Source: Akkermansia muciniphila
GTDB taxonomy: Bacteria; Verrucomicrobiota; Verrucomicrobiia; Verrucomicrobiales; V1-33
Reading direction: 5' to 3'
DNA length: 57,382 bases
Assembly (NCBI GenBank): GCA_943333275.1
Contig: CALQSQ010000026.1
Coordinates: forward strand, 1 to 57,382
The notes below the pieces were generated by a model. That model saw only the letters and a program-made list of their open reading frames with translations, was not told the origin of the DNA and searched no databases. This document shows positions 36,182-44,294 of this stretch, piece by piece; the first letter of the stretch is position 1, and every line of letters starts with the position of its first letter. Made by a program: the position numbers and the translations under genes.

Positions 36182-37480
36182 TTATTCGGGCAGGGGTTTG
36201 TCCTTGGTTTCCGGGGCGAACCAGATGAGCACCATGCCGATGAGATACACGAACACAATCGCCGCTCCCGCTTTCGCATAACTTTTATCGAAAAACGCCA
36301 TCACCGATCCCATCTGCCACGCCCCCAGCGCCGCCAGGATCCGCCCGAAATTAAACGCCAGCCCCTGCCCCGTCGCCCGCACCCGTGTCGGGAACAACTC
36401 CGGCAGATACTGCGGCAGCCACCCATAGAACGACGCCGTGCACATCCCCACCAGCCCCACCGTCAGCAGGAAGGACATGCTGTAGCTCTCGAACGAGCGA
36501 AACAGGAAACTGCACACCACCAGCGATGCCAGGCACAGACAGAAATACACCGGCCTTCGGCCAAACTTGATCCCCAGCAGCGGCGCGACCAGCGACCCCA
36601 CCACCGCCCCGATGGCCGAGGCAAATTGAATGAACGCCTTCACCTTCGGTTGCTGCCCGTGCGTCATCTGGTCCGCCCAGAGCGGAATCCACTGCACGAT
36701 CCCCCACGTCACGATCAGCGCCACCGAGGAGAAACAGATCGCCAGCAGCGTATTTTTCCACAGACCACTGCTGAAAATTTCCCGCACCGGTTTCGACGGG
36801 CTTTTCTTCACCGCCTCCTTCCACGCCTCCGACTCCGGCACGAAATACGTGATCACCAGCGTCAGCAGCGCCGGTGCCGCCCCCACCAGCATCACCCACC
36901 GCCACGACTCCCGCGTGATCGCGAAATTCATCCCGATCACCGCGATCACCGCATACCCCAGATTCGCCGCCGCTCCGATCAACCCCGCCATCAGCGGCCG
37001 GTTCCTCGCCGGCCAGCACTCCATCACCAGCGCCACCCCCAGCGACCACTCCCCACCCATCCCCAGCGCCGCAATGAACCGGAACGCCGCCAGATGCCAC
37101 GGCACCTGCGCGAAATACCCCAGTCCCGTGAACGCCGAGTAACACAGAATGCTCAGCGTCATCGCCCGCACCCGCCCGATCCTATCCCCCAGCCAGCCAA
37201 ACACCAGCCCCCCCGCCGCCGCCCCCAGCAGGAACAGCGCCGTGATCGTCCCCATCCACGTCTGCACGAAACTCTCATCCACCACCCCCGCCGCCGCCTG
37301 CATCTCCTGCAGCGCAGGCCGCGCCACCAGTGGAAAGATCCCCATCTCCAACCCATCAAACATCCACCCCAGAAACGCCGCCAGCAACACCATCCACGGA
37401 GCCGACTTTCGCCCTGAAGACACAGAGCCGGAGGAAATGCTGACGGATGGAATCGGGGAAGCTGCCATATTCAAAACCAT
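36182..37480 (-). CDS. MFS transporter (organic acid/aromatic acid type)
   Basis: A 432-residue major facilitator with twelve helices. Motif A between helices 2 and 3 is GWLGDRIGRVRAMTLS, the first helix has the DGLEMGIFPLV segment typical of the aromatic-acid/sialic-acid symporter group, and a second loop KFGRRPVYF is present after helix 8. A shorter start at 37468 is also possible; the GTG at 37486 is not needed. It is co-transcribed with the enolase-superfamily gene. The substrate is likely an organic acid, judged from family and neighbour only. Confidence 0.88.
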   Translation of the reverse strand: MVLNMAASPIPSVSISSGSVSSGRKSAPWMVLLAAFLGWMFDGLEMGIFPLVARPALQEMQAAAGVVDESFVQTWMGTITALFLLGAAAGGLVFGWLGDRIGRVRAMTLSILCYSAFTGLGYFAQVPWHLAAFRFIAALGMGGEWSLGVALVMECWPARNRPLMAGLIGAAANLGYAVIAVIGMNFAITRESWRWVMLVGAAPALLTLVITYFVPESEAWKEAVKKSPSKPVREIFSSGLWKNTLLAICFSSVALIVTWGIVQWIPLWADQMTHGQQPKVKAFIQFASAIGAVVGSLVAPLLGIKFGRRPVYFCLCLASLVVCSFLFRSFESYSMSFLLTVGLVGMCTASFYGWLPQYLPELFPTRVRATGQGLAFNFGRILAALGAWQMGSVMAFFDKSYAKAGAAIVFVYLIGMVLIWFAPETKDKPLPE

Positions 37481-37624
37481 AGGCACCCTCGCCCCTCAAA
37501 CTACCATCCCAAACTTACCCTCCCCCGTGGACCCGTAGGCCTCCCACATCCGCACGGTCCTCATCGGCCACCGTCCCGCCGCCTTCAGGAATTGCTGTCA
37601 GGATGTTTCTTCTGCCACCTTTCC

Positions 37625-38116
37625 TCAGTGCTCACTTTCCGGCATCTTTGTCGAGTCAACTCCGGCCTCCCGCAAGACTTGGTAAAGCTGCTCTCTCGGT
37701 AACTGATACAGCGAGCCATGAAACCGGAACTCGTAGGCAGTGGGGTCGTGTCCGGGGAGAACGCCGAGAGTGTCCGTCTTGCCGTTCGTGTATCGGACGG
37801 TAAACGAGCCGATTCCATCGCACTTATGGTCCGTGCCAGAGCGAGCCGAACGCAACAACGCAAACAGAGAAGCACACGCTGGCCCGTCGGTGATGCTCGC
37901 CTGCACCAAAACCTTGGATGCGGCTCTCGGCGAAGGAGGTGACCACATTTTGATGTCAATCGAAGTAGCGGCAGAGTCACCAAAATCCGGTGCTTGGAGG
38001 TGCCTGATGTAAAAGTAGCCTGCGACTCCGAGGAGAACGACTGTTCCGATGATGAGTAAGCGATTCCGTGAAACGCGGCGGCCTTTCTCTATGATGACTG
38101 GTGGTGATGTGTCCAT
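37625..38116 (-). CDS. Hypothetical single-pass membrane protein
   Basis: A 163-residue protein with a cytosolic N-terminal part (residues 1-18), one helix (about 19-37, LLIIGTVVLLGVAGYFYI) and a soluble domain. The domain contains VQASITDGPACASLFALLRS, SFTVRYTNGKTDTLGVLPGH and RFHGSLYQLPREQLYQVL. The pattern looks like a small alpha/beta domain. I do not recognise the family. The gene is about 140 bases from the MFS gene and has no clear partners. Confidence 0.7.
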   Translation of the reverse strand: MDTSPPVIIEKGRRVSRNRLLIIGTVVLLGVAGYFYIRHLQAPDFGDSAATSIDIKMWSPPSPRAASKVLVQASITDGPACASLFALLRSARSGTDHKCDGIGSFTVRYTNGKTDTLGVLPGHDPTAYEFRFHGSLYQLPREQLYQVLREAGVDSTKMPESEH

Positions 38117-38288
38117 GCGGAACGGGCGAGGCCCCTAACTAATTGCAAACCGACAGAACCATCGGTTTCTGAAATGCATTGCAGACGACAGACCTGTCGA
38201 CCTTTGCGTGCGGGAAGCAATCAAATTCACCGTTCCTCTACAACGGCCGCGGCACCGTCAGCATGATGCAGGGCGGTGGTGGCGGAGC

Positions 38289-38363
38289 CACGTTGGTGTT
38301 TAGCCTTTAGGCGCTCGGTAGTCCGGTTCGGTATTTGTAGGCTAAAGCCTTTACACCAACGTG
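38289..38363. repeat. Inverted-repeat element with AGGCT/AGCCT cores
   Basis: Outer arms CACGTTGGTGT (38289-38299) and ACACCAACGTG (38353-38363) are a perfect 11-base inverted repeat. Inside, GCCT-TT-AGGC (38303-38312) and AGGCT-AA-AGCCT (38339-38350) are small palindromes. The string TTTAGCCTTTAGG links it to the heptamer array at 10180-10214. It lies in the 279-base gap 38117-38395. Immediately upstream, an open plus-strand frame reads YNGRGTVSMMQGGGGG and stops inside the element; it may be gene debris. Confidence 0.75.
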
Positions 38364-38395
38364 CAGGATCACCTCATGTTGTACGCAAACTGGAA

Positions 38396-38833
38396 TTATG
38401 ACTCCTTCGCTTGCGCAATGAAATCCTGCACGAAATCCAGATAGTTGCGTGAGCCTGGCACGTCACTTCTTCTGGTCTTGATCGAGTCAACCACCGCCTC
38501 GATCGCGAGGATCCAGTCCGTCATCTGAAGCGGTTCCTCCTTCTGGGATATACCCGTATCGCCCGACGGCTCCATCGTAATCTTCGGAGTTTGATAGATA
38601 CTCAGAATCAGAGCCTTGAGAATCTGTTCGGCTTCCGTGGAACCCTCGATTTTCGGTTCCTTGCCGGCTGCCAATCCTCTTGCCTTGGTAAGCGCAGACT
38701 GAATTTGAGAGTCCTTCAGGATAATTCCCGCCTCTTTGGCAGCACCATCTGCAACACAGATTTTCTGCTCGATCATGAACATTAGTCCTGCGTAAAATAG
38801 ATCCCGCATCCGGTCTCGTGGTCGTACTTTCAT
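38396..38833 (-). CDS. Hypothetical soluble protein
   Basis: A 145-residue, mostly helical protein from the ATG at 38833 (MKVRPRDRMRDLFYAGL). It is rich in Lys and Glu, with ICVADGAAKEAGIILKD and the central segment EGSTEAEQILKALILSIYQ. No signal peptide or membrane helix is present. A TTG 20 codons upstream would extend it but adds unrelated sequence. I do not recognise the family and see no partner genes. Confidence 0.6.
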   Translation of the reverse strand: MKVRPRDRMRDLFYAGLMFMIEQKICVADGAAKEAGIILKDSQIQSALTKARGLAAGKEPKIEGSTEAEQILKALILSIYQTPKITMEPSGDTGISQKEEPLQMTDWILAIEAVVDSIKTRRSDVPGSRNYLDFVQDFIAQAKES

Positions 38834-38990
38834 CGTTTGCTTGTCGGACAGGTTCGTTGAATCCCAAACAAGGGACGCGGGATTCACTGGCAAAGGCCCG
38901 GGTTAGGCAACAGAATTCTTGGGTTCTTGCGGAATGGGTGCGGATTCTTGTGGTTGATGAACACCGTGAAAGGAAGGGCGGGTGCGGACA

Positions 38991-39099
38991 GGAGCGGCGA
39001 CATTCCTGTCGCTGAGGTCCGTAACGCGGAGCCTGATTTCCTGGGAAGGGAGTCAGGCTTCGCGGTGTTTTTAGAGGGCGACAGGAATGTCGCCCCTCC
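38991..39099. repeat. Nested hairpin repeat (109 bp)
   Basis: The 22-base ends 38991-39012 and 39078-39099 are inverted repeats with one mismatch, and each contains the palindrome GCGACA-N4-TGTCGC. Inside them, CGCGGAGCCTGATT and AGTCAGGCTTCGCG (about 39025-39064) form a second stem with two mismatches. The RNA would be a long nested hairpin. It starts 3 bases from the stop codon of the MBL-fold gene (39103), so it forms that gene's 3' end. Confidence 0.85.
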
Positions 39100-39102
39100 G
39101 GG

Positions 39103-39942
39103 CTATTCGACGGTGAGTTCCATGCCTTCGCGGGCGAGGAGGCAGTTGGGGAATCTGGCCTGGCAGAGTTTCTCCATGCGGAGGAGGAATTCGTCGTCGT
39201 GCTCGGGGTCGTGGTGGGTGAGGACGAGGCGTTTGACGCCGGCGAGTTCGGCGAATTGCATGGCCTGGTCGTAACTGCTGTGGCCCCAGCCGCGGTGGGT
39301 GGCAAGTTCGTCTGCCGTATACTGGGCGTCGTGGACGAGGAGGTCTGCGCCACGTGCAAGTTCCACGAGGTGGGGGTCGATGGTTTCCTCATGCTCGACG
39401 TCGGTGCAGATGACGAGGACTTTGCCGTGCCGCTCAATGCGGAGGCCGTAGGCTCCGCCGGGATGGTTCTGGCGGAGGGCGCTGACCTTGGTCTGGATGC
39501 CGTTGATGCCGGTGAAGTGTTCGCTGGCCTGGTCGATGGCGAGGAAGTCAAAATCGGCGCCCATGTGGTCGAGCTGGACGGGGAAGTATTCGGCCTGCAT
39601 CTGCGTCTCGAAGACTTCGCGGAGGCTGTGGATGGTCTGGTGCTTGCCGATGGTGAGGATGGTGATCTTCTGGCCGGGGGTGTAGGCGGGGCCAAAGAAG
39701 GGGAGGCCCTGGATGTGGTCCCAGTGAAAGTGGGTGAAGATGATGATGAGGTGCTCCTGTTTGTGTCCGATGGCGAGGAGGTCCTTCCCCAGATTCCGGA
39801 TGCCGGTGCCCGCGTCGATGATGGCGATGCGTTTGGTGTCGGGGAAGCGGAGCTGAAGGCAGGTGGTATTGCCGCCGAAGAGCTGGAAACCAGCATCGCA
39901 GGTGGGGATGGAGCCGCGGGTGCCGTAAAATTTAAGTTTCAT
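39103..39942 (-). CDS. MBL-fold metallo-hydrolase
   Basis: A 279-residue metallo-beta-lactamase-fold hydrolase. The N terminus is MKLKFYGTRGSIPTCD, and the metal motif is HFHWDH (His71, His73, Asp75, His76). Further ligands lie in NHPGGAYGLRI, ICTDVEHEE and LTHHDPEHDD. The layout resembles cyclic-nucleotide phosphodiesterase or ribonuclease-Z-like proteins of the GTRGSIP type, often found next to signalling genes. Its mRNA would end at the nested hairpin repeat. The start lies 96 bases after the Gfo/Idh/MocA stop. Confidence 0.87.
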   Translation of the reverse strand: MKLKFYGTRGSIPTCDAGFQLFGGNTTCLQLRFPDTKRIAIIDAGTGIRNLGKDLLAIGHKQEHLIIIFTHFHWDHIQGLPFFGPAYTPGQKITILTIGKHQTIHSLREVFETQMQAEYFPVQLDHMGADFDFLAIDQASEHFTGINGIQTKVSALRQNHPGGAYGLRIERHGKVLVICTDVEHEETIDPHLVELARGADLLVHDAQYTADELATHRGWGHSSYDQAMQFAELAGVKRLVLTHHDPEHDDEFLLRMEKLCQARFPNCLLAREGMELTVE

Positions 39943-40038
39943 AAAATGGGATCGTGGGGCCGTGGTGGGGGAATGAAAGGGGGATGGGTTTCAATCTCAA
40001 ACATAACATTTCTCTGGGAAATCGGGCTTCGCCTGTCA

Positions 40039-41205
40039 TTACCGGAATGATTTGGCGAAGTCTTCCTGGGAGACGCTGAACTTTGCCGGGTCGAGGATTT
40101 TTTTCTGGAAGGTGCTGGTGTCGATGCGGTGCTGCAGCTCGCGCTCGTAGTGGGCGGCGTCCATGGGGAGAGCGATGGTGCGGCCGAGCCAGGAACTGAG
40201 GAGGATGGCGTTGGCGAGTTCAATGCTGTGGATGCCCTCGGCGGCGGGGGTGAGGAGCGGGGCTCCGCTAAGGATGGCGTCGGCGAAGTTTTGGAGGATT
40301 TCCGCGTGCTGGCCGGTGCGGGCGGGAACGGGGATTTCCACCAGCTCGGTGTCCGGCTTGGCGAAGCCGGAGGTGGTTTCCTGGCTCCATTGGTTCATGG
40401 GGACGAGGTTTTTGATCCAGGAAATTTTCTCCGGCTGCACGGTGACGCGGCCGTTGTCGGCGATGATTTCGAGGCGCGGGTTGCCGGGGGTTTCGCCGGT
40501 GCTGGTATTGAAGACGGCGTGGCTGCCGTCGGCAAAATGGAAGTAGGCGGTGACATCGTCCTCGACTTCAATCTGGTGGTAGCGGCCGAACTGGCAGAAT
40601 CCATGGACCTTCTGCGGCAGGCCGAAGATCCATTGGAAGAGATCGAGGTGGTGCGGACATTGATTCAGCAGCACGCCGCCACCCTCGCCTTTCCAGGTGG
40701 CGCGCCAGCCGCCGGAGGCATAATAGAATTCCGAGCGAAACCAATCGCTGCAGTCCCAGTGGATTCTCCGGATGGTGCCGAGGTCGCCCGAGCCGACGAG
40801 TTTCCGCACTTCCTGCCAGAGTGGGGCGGTGCGCATTTGAAACATGGCGGCGAAGACCAGTTCGGGTCTGGCAGCATGCGCGGCGATGAGGCGCTCGCAG
40901 TCGGCCTTGTGCACGCTGAGGGGCTTTTCCACACACACATGCAGTCCAGAGTTCAGCGCGGCAATGCCGATGGTCGTATGCGAGAAATGCGGCGTGGCGA
41001 TGAGGATGGCATCAATGAGTCCGCTGCGGATCATTTCATCCACATCGGTAAACTGCGCTTCTCCTGGCTCCGCTTCTGGCAGAGTGGCGGCTCGCCCGCA
41101 GATGGCGGTGAGTTCCATGTTCGGCACCTGCCCGCTGCGCAGCAGGGCGCGATGGGATTTCCCCATGTTTCCGAGACCGACCAACCCAAGGCGAACTTTT
41201 TCCAT
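40039..41205 (-). CDS. Gfo/Idh/MocA-family oxidoreductase
   Basis: A 388-residue NAD(P)-dependent dehydrogenase for sugars or inositol-like substrates. The Rossmann motif is VGLGNMGKSH (about 8-17), then ILIATPHFSHTTI and the family's EKPLSVHKADCERL. The catalytic region has GGWRATWKGEGGGVLLNQCPHHLDLFQW, the histidine motif of the group. A C-terminal beta-sheet domain follows. I use the ATG at 41205 (MEKVRLGLVG); an ATG at 41214 is equally possible. It precedes the MBL-fold gene by 96 bases and has no sugar transporter nearby. Confidence 0.88.
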   Translation of the reverse strand: MEKVRLGLVGLGNMGKSHRALLRSGQVPNMELTAICGRAATLPEAEPGEAQFTDVDEMIRSGLIDAILIATPHFSHTTIGIAALNSGLHVCVEKPLSVHKADCERLIAAHAARPELVFAAMFQMRTAPLWQEVRKLVGSGDLGTIRRIHWDCSDWFRSEFYYASGGWRATWKGEGGGVLLNQCPHHLDLFQWIFGLPQKVHGFCQFGRYHQIEVEDDVTAYFHFADGSHAVFNTSTGETPGNPRLEIIADNGRVTVQPEKISWIKNLVPMNQWSQETTSGFAKPDTELVEIPVPARTGQHAEILQNFADAILSGAPLLTPAAEGIHSIELANAILLSSWLGRTIALPMDAAHYERELQHRIDTSTFQKKILDPAKFSVSQEDFAKSFR

Positions 41206-41301
41206 AGGCCGCATTGTGACTGCACCGCAGCGGGTGTCAATCAGCGGGGAGAGCCTCCGGGAATAGATGCGTCGCTGGGAACGCGCGCGCTGTGCGGGAA
41301 T

Positions 41302-42474
41302 TTAAATCGCCTTCTTGAGGGCATGCACCTTGTCGGTGCGCTCCCAGGTCAGTTCCTTGTCATCCTTGCCGAAATGCCCGTAGTTCGTGCTCAGGCCGTA
41401 GATCGGGCGGAGCAGGTCGAGCTGGGAAACGATATCGGCTGGCTTGAAGCTGAAGACTTTGGCGATCGCTTTCTGGATTTTCTCTTCTGAAACCGTGTGG
41501 GTGCCGAAGGTGTCGATGTGCACGCTGACCGGTTGCGGGTGACCGATGGCGTAGGCGAATTGGATTTCACAACGAGCGGCGAAACCTGCAGCGACGATGT
41601 TCTTGGCGACCCAGCGGCCCATGTAGGCAGCGGAGCGGTCGACCTTCGAGGGATCCTTGCCGGAAAAGGCACCACCACCATGACGGCCCATGCCGCCGTA
41701 GGTATCGACGATGATCTTGCGTCCGGTCAGGCCGGTATCGCCCTGTGGTCCACCGACGACGAAGCGGCCGGTGGGGTTGATGAGAAACTCGGTCTTGCTG
41801 TTGAGCATGTTTTTCGGAAGGACCTTTTTGATGACCTTCTCAATGCAGAATTTTTCAATCTCGGCATGCTCCACGCCGTCGGCATGCTGCGTGGAAATGA
41901 CCACGTTCACGATGCGGGTGGGTTTGCCGTTCACGTACTCCACGGAGACCTGGCTCTTGGCATCGGGGCGCAACCATTTGGCGGCCTTGCCGGCCTTGCG
42001 GATGGCAGTGAGTTCGCGGCCCAGACGGTGGGCATACATGATGGGGGCGGGCATGAGTTCCTCGGTCTCATTGCAGGCATAGCCGAACATGAGGCCCTGG
42101 TCGCCGGCACCCTGCTCCGCGGTCTTTTTGCCCTTGACCTTCTTGGCATCGACGCCCTGGGAGATGTCCGGGGACTGGGCGGTGATGATGTTCATGATGA
42201 ACAGTTTGTCCGCATGGAAAACATCGTCGTCATTCACATAACCGATTTCACGCACCGACTTGCGGATGATTTTCTCGTAGTCCAGCTTTGCTTTCGTCGT
42301 GATTTCGCCACCGACGATGACGATGTTGCTCTTTACATAAGTCTCGCAGGCCACGCGGCTGTTTTTGTCCTGGCTGAGACAGGCGTCCAGCACGGCATCG
42401 GAAATGGTATCGGCGACCTTGTCGGGGTGGCCTTCGCCGACGGATTCAGAGGAGAAAATGTAGGAACGGGACAT
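41302..42474 (-). CDS. metK: S-adenosylmethionine synthase MetK
   Basis: MetK makes S-adenosylmethionine from methionine and ATP. The 390-residue product has the ATP motif [13 protein letters not shown] (about 14-26), the [18 protein letters not shown] hallmark, and the P-loop [23 protein letters not shown]. It is full length, with the short insertion [12 protein letters not shown] just before the second motif. The ATG at 42474 is unambiguous ([15 protein letters not shown]). It is probably monocistronic: the next gene downstream starts 96 bases later. A structured leader upstream is described separately. Confidence 0.97.
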   Translation of the reverse strand: MSRSYIFSSESVGEGHPDKVADTISDAVLDACLSQDKNSRVACETYVKSNIVIVGGEITTKAKLDYEKIIRKSVREIGYVNDDDVFHADKLFIMNIITAQSPDISQGVDAKKVKGKKTAEQGAGDQGLMFGYACNETEELMPAPIMYAHRLGRELTAIRKAGKAAKWLRPDAKSQVSVEYVNGKPTRIVNVVISTQHADGVEHAEIEKFCIEKVIKKVLPKNMLNSKTEFLINPTGRFVVGGPQGDTGLTGRKIIVDTYGGMGRHGGGAFSGKDPSKVDRSAAYMGRWVAKNIVAAGFAARCEIQFAYAIGHPQPVSVHIDTFGTHTVSEEKIQKAIAKVFSFKPADIVSQLDLLRPIYGLSTNYGHFGKDDKELTWERTDKVHALKKAI

Positions 42475-42533
42475 GATAAATGCGGATGGGAGTGGTGATG
42501 AATATTGGGAAACTCGCAGCCGTAAACCCCGGC

Positions 42534-42621
42534 AGGGTCAGACCGCGAAGGGCCGAGAATACCCCCGACGCAACCCGCGTCAATAGAGGAATGGAGGCAA
42601 GATTCTGACCCTCGTTGACGC
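42534..42621 (-). promoter_or_regulatory. metK 5' leader with alternative RNA stems
   Basis: On the metK transcript, AGGGUCAGA and UCUGACCCU (42604-42612 with 42534-42542) can close a domain of about 60 bases. Inside and beside it, UUGACGC (42577-42583) can pair with an upstream GCGUCAA (42615-42621) or, as GACGC, with a downstream GCGUC (42567-42571), but not with both. The mutually exclusive pairing is what a riboswitch or attenuator would need. It does not match the SAM-I consensus, and I cannot assign it to another SAM class by eye. Confidence 0.4.
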
Positions 42622-42688
42622 AGCCCCACTGATTGGTTGGGATGGGTTGCGGCAAGGGATGCCGGACGAATGCCTGTGAAGTTGCCTT

Positions 42689-43099
42689 TCAAATGATGCA
42701 GAGCAGGATGATCCCACGGACGGTCCATGCAGCGGTTCGGAACCAGTTGGTGGCGACGAGGCGATGCTGCGCCGCCGCATCGAACCCATTGGCAAGACGG
42801 GCGTGCAGGGGAACTTGTACCCGCCAGGTGGACAGCCAACTCAGGACCATAAACAAAAAGCTCCCCAGCAACCAGGGGTTACGCGCACCCCAGAGAATCA
42901 GCAGCCCGGCGGTGATTGCCTCGCCCAGCATCAGTGGTGCCACGAGCGGGGTGATCCGCCGGCAATGCCTCGCATGGTATTCCGGGAAATTTTCCCGACC
43001 CACCTCGGCGAAGAGCGGATAATGCACCAGCTGAATCGTCCAGATGAGACCGATCAGCGTGAAGGTCGTGGCGGCATGGATGAGCAGCAGGCTGTTCAT
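42689..43099 (-). CDS. Four-helix integral membrane protein
   Basis: A 136-residue protein with about four membrane helices. Conserved-looking residues include WTIQLVHYPLFAEVG, YHARHCRRITPLVAPLMLGE, WLSTWRVQVPLHARLANGFD and NWFRTAAWTVRG. The pattern of His, Arg and Pro residues resembles DUF1772-type membrane proteins, but I am not sure of the family. Its start overlaps the end of the SelL-like gene by 4 bases (43096-43099), so the two form one unit with that gene first. Confidence 0.75.
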   Translation of the reverse strand: MNSLLLIHAATTFTLIGLIWTIQLVHYPLFAEVGRENFPEYHARHCRRITPLVAPLMLGEAITAGLLILWGARNPWLLGSFLFMVLSWLSTWRVQVPLHARLANGFDAAAQHRLVATNWFRTAAWTVRGIILLCII

Positions 43100-44043
43100 G
43101 GGGCGGCGGGGAGTCGGCTTAGGTCCACATAGTCCGGGCGATCGGCTGCGGTGCGATGCAGGAAACTTCGCACCACCCGTCCTTCATGCAGCAGAAAGGC
43201 CCCGGGCATCTGCGTGCCATCGCCCTCCAGCAATCCGGCCCGATGCCCGGAAAAGAAAGATTTTGCCCCGCGCCACCAGACACTCCAGCCAAGCAATTGC
43301 GAAAGTTTCCCCCGACGCAGCCCCATACCACGGTAGAGCCGCCGTTGGGGATCGGACACCGCCGCGACATCGGCGAGACCGTAGCCGCCGGCGAACTCAG
43401 CGAATGATTCCCGCGAACCCATGTGGACCAGCGCAAGCCGCGCGCCCGACTCCTCGATCCGTGCCCTCTGCCTGGAAAGATCCGCCAGGGCCTCGCGGCA
43501 AAACGTGCAGCCGGAGTGTCGCAAAAAAACGACGAGGACCGGACACCGCCGTGACATTTCCAAAAGACTTTCCCCACCTCCCGTCAGCGCCTCAGCCAGC
43601 AGCGTGGGCAGGTCCGGGAGTGGCTCTGCACCGGATTCATTTTGAAATTGATCCCAGGCATATTTTAAAATGAGCGCGAACGGCACCCACCAGATCAGGT
43701 CATTGGTCAGGCAGTTCAGCGCGAATCCACAGGGCAGCTCCTTGGTCCACAGCGCCTGCACCATGCCGAGCGGTCCGAGGATTTTTCCAAGCAGTCCCAC
43801 CAGCACAATCGGCCAGTGCCGGGCGGGATCGAAAGCGGCGATGGCATAGCCCAATCCGTAAACGCCCACGATCATGCCGATGCATTGCCACAACTGCGGA
43901 TAGTTCGGCGGAGGCATTTCCAGCCAGCGAAAAATGGCCGTCGGAAAAATCACCGCAAAGGCCCCCCACAGCACGTTGTAAATACCAGCCGCCAGCAGCA
44001 CGTGGCGCATCCAGCGTGGCGCGGTGGGATTGGGGCTTTTCAT
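43096..44043 (-). CDS. Membrane protein fused to SelL-like thioredoxin domain
   Basis: A 315-residue protein in two parts. Residues 12-130 contain about four membrane helices (LLAAGIYNVLWGAFAVIFP, then GMIVGVYGLGYAIAAF). Residues about 150-310 form a thioredoxin/AhpC-like domain with RHSGCTFCREALADL, in which Cys179 and Cys182 form a CxxC. This segment is like SelL-related redox proteins, where some versions carry selenocysteine at these positions; here both codons are for cysteine. The ATG at 44043 is chosen over a start 22 codons upstream. The following gene is a four-helix membrane protein (4-base overlap). Likely a membrane-bound redox enzyme facing the cytosol or periplasm. Confidence 0.78.
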   Translation of the reverse strand: MKSPNPTAPRWMRHVLLAAGIYNVLWGAFAVIFPTAIFRWLEMPPPNYPQLWQCIGMIVGVYGLGYAIAAFDPARHWPIVLVGLLGKILGPLGMVQALWTKELPCGFALNCLTNDLIWWVPFALILKYAWDQFQNESGAEPLPDLPTLLAEALTGGGESLLEMSRRCPVLVVFLRHSGCTFCREALADLSRQRARIEESGARLALVHMGSRESFAEFAGGYGLADVAAVSDPQRRLYRGMGLRRGKLSQLLGWSVWWRGAKSFFSGHRAGLLEGDGTQMPGAFLLHEGRVVRSFLHRTAADRPDYVDLSRLPAAP

Positions 44044-44294
44044 GGGAGAGTTTTGGGGATGAGGTTGGAGGATGGAAATTTTTGGCACCATTTCTTGAAT
44101 CCGGGCCACCAGGGAAGACGTTCTTCATGTGCCGATGGTTGATCTTTTCGGGAGAAAGCTCCCGTGGGACGCTACCATCAGCAAGGCTGCTGCGCATCAA
44201 ATATTTCCGTCATTACAGAAAAGATAGATTTAACAGTTGCAATCAAATCAATCTGGCCTAGGATCGCCCACAAACCACCCCCAAGAAAAATCTT

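Noticed and set aside
36626..37417. Long plus-strand frame of 263 codons across the MFS gene
   Set aside because: Its composition (Arg, Pro and His runs) is typical of the antisense frame of a GC-rich transporter gene.
38169..38310. Plus-strand frame of about 45 codons ending YNGRGTVSMMQGGGGG-ATLVFSL
   Set aside because: It looks like a protein tail but has no start and ends inside a repeat element. It is mentioned as possible debris only.
39199..40050. Plus-strand frame of 283 codons opposite the MBL-fold gene
   Set aside because: It is the Asp/Val/Gly-rich shadow of a GC-rich gene that has full metal motifs on the minus strand.
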